This document shows, piece by piece, positions 62,730 to 64,000 of a stretch of DNA of 64,000 nucleotides. Each line of letters begins with the position of its first letter. Within the stretch, counting starts at the first letter, position 1. The position numbers and the translations under genes were made by a program. The notes below the pieces were generated by a model that ran no database searches, was not told the DNA's origin, and worked only from the letters and a program-made list of their open reading frames with translations. Location: contig RSEF01000004.1 of the NCBI GenBank assembly GCA_003993805.1, positions 73,626,326-73,690,325 on the forward strand. The letters are read 5' to 3'. The stretch comes from Himantopus leucocephalus (Eukaryota > Chordata > Aves > Charadriiformes > Recurvirostridae).

Positions 62730-63255
62730 TGTGGTGTGTTAGCCTTGGCTAACAACCAGACTCCCACCCAGATGCTCACTCACTCCATGATCACCACCCC
62801 AGTGGGACAGGGAGAGAAAATAAGAAAAAACAGGAATGAGAAAACTCATGGGTGAAGATAAAGACAGCGACATTGCTTATTGATTACTGTCACAGGCAAA
62901 ACAGACTTAACTTGCCAAAAAATAATTTATTGCCAATCTATTTTATAGATTTGGGCAGTGAGAAACAGAAAAACCAATCATGAAAACAACCCCTTTCTTC
63001 CCCCTTTTCCCAAGCTCGACTTCACTCCTTTAGACTCCTCTACCCCTTCCAGTGGTACGAGGGGATGGGAATGGGAGCTTACCATCAGCACACAGCAGGA
63101 GGCCTAGCCTCTCCTTTCTCCTCACTCTTTTCCCTGGCTCTGGCGTGGGGTCCCCTATGGGCTGTCATGTGGATATCTGCTCCACTCTGGAGCTCCTCCT
63201 CCCCGCCACTCCTGCGGCACCCCACTACCAACACCTCGACGCCTACACGTAATAC
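62730..63255 (-). mobile_element. Truncated, diverged LTR related to the one at 37.9 kb
   Basis: Read on the minus strand this matches the 3' half of the solo LTR at 37934-39062. The end 'tgtggtg.gtt.g.c.tggct' at 62730 corresponds to its terminal CCACCACA. It is followed by the counterparts of the 'gggagagaaaataa' segment, the AATAAA region (near 62920-62940), the 'cttcactcct' segment and the purine-rich U3-like part. Similarity stops near 63255, so the 5' half is missing. It is clearly more diverged than the first copy, which suggests a related subfamily or an older insertion. Confidence 0.7.
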
Positions 63256-63730
63256 AAAATATCAAGGACATGGAAAGTGCTTTTTAAGGAAACCAAAACA
63301 AAATGGAGGGTAACTGAGGGGTGAACTGAAGGTTAACTCTTTGGTGAACAGAAGTTGTCTGAAAATTGTTCTGGACATTTGGAAAATCAGCCCTCTGACT
63401 GCCTCCAGCTGCAAGCAGTATCTTGCCAATCATCCCTGTGTTTCCCAGAAGTTGACTACATTGCTCATGGCTTTGCTTCAAGTTGTCAGGTGGGGAAAAA
63501 AAGATGTTTTGGTGCTTTGGTACACATTTAGCCTTATTAATCAGCCAAAAGCTTAACTCTGGCAGAAGGCTTTACATCTCTCACTGGTGTAAACATTCTT
63601 GCAAATAGGAAGAGTCACCACATCTGTGGTGATGCCATAGCTGGCAGAGCTGAGCTGTGTGGCTTTGAAATAATAGAAGCACCTACTTCCACTCCAGTTG
63701 GACAATTATACCGCTGTTTATATTGATTAC

Positions 63731-63839
63731 CTTCCATTCTGTTGCTTTTCTGCTGAAAAACTGCATAGGCAGGATGTGCCTTGTGACTGCTGGTCGTGCT
63801 TGGGTTAATGGCTGCAGGTCTTGACATCATCATGTGGTC
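63731..63839 (-). other. Exon-like open segment, function unknown
   Basis: On the minus strand an acceptor (atctgtctccag) precedes 63839 and a donor (ATGGAAG|gtaatc) follows 63731. The 109-nt segment is open in one frame, giving a Ser/Pro/His-rich peptide that includes SRPAAINPSTTSSHKAH. No domain or linked exon is recognised. The frame belongs to a 113-codon open stretch, within chance length. Confidence 0.18.
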
Positions 63840-64000
63840 CTGGAGACAGATGATTATGTCAATGCCACAGAGCTGAGTGTTACTTTTAGTTATCTTGCTC
63901 TTGGAGTGGGAGTTACAGCCTAACACCAAGTCAAAAGCCATAAACAGGAGATCCACAAAGTTAGCATGTTAGAGGATCAGTCTATTAACCGTGCTCTGGG

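Noticed and set aside
1..64000. CRISPR arrays, bacterial operons, riboswitches, tRNA or rRNA genes
   Set aside because: No evenly spaced repeats, no cloverleaf with intact boxes, and the repeat content is vertebrate (avian).

Overview
The window looks like non-coding nuclear DNA from a bird. The main evidence is a set of eleven 5'-truncated LINE fragments of the CR1 family. Most show the avian CR1 3' tail (a 'ggttggaa...acct...ccttccaacc' block followed by ATTCTATGA-type repeats). Two copies of one LTR family of avian type are also present. Base composition is AT-rich, there are no recognisable mammalian SINEs or L1, and simple repeats are few and short. I recognise no known protein-coding gene, tRNA, rRNA or snRNA. 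All long open frames are either spurious frames inside CR1, the LTR or the N gap, or lie within the length expected by chance in a window of this size and composition.

Layout. 1-3888 is AT-rich unique sequence. A diverged antisense CR1 lies at 3889-4180, and unique sequence follows to about 12.2 kb, interrupted by a 112-bp direct duplication around a single N (5660-5884). CR1 fragments lie at 12255-12711, 15091-15268 and 22512-22717 (all +). A 1000-N assembly gap occupies 17085-18084, and a second N-centred duplication (18129-18378) lies just beyond it. From 30 to 34.5 kb there are three more CR1 fragments (30278 -, 31474 +, 33963 +) and an old tRNA-like hairpin repeat (about 32780-32925). 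A 1.13-kb solo LTR lies at 37934-39062 (+). 39-49.9 kb is mostly unique, with a short GC-richer block near 43 kb and a possible conserved element at 43.8 kb. CR1 resumes at 49890 (-, internally deleted), 56088 (-), 59826 (+) and 60195 (+). A truncated antisense relative of the LTR lies at 62730-63255.

Possible transcripts. Several segments have good splice signals with open frames, or an open frame followed by a polyadenylation signal: 10784-11092 (-), 52785-52949 (-), 56300-57090 (-), 58030-58178 (+), 58926-59055 (+) and 63731-63839 (-). None matches a protein I know and they do not assemble into one gene. They are low-confidence candidates for lncRNA exons, lineage-specific exons or pseudogene remnants.

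Nothing here supports a new biological system. The strongest direct observations are two assembly-type duplications that look like unmerged heterozygous contig ends, the solo LTR with its internal 45-bp repeats, and the graded ages of the CR1 copies.
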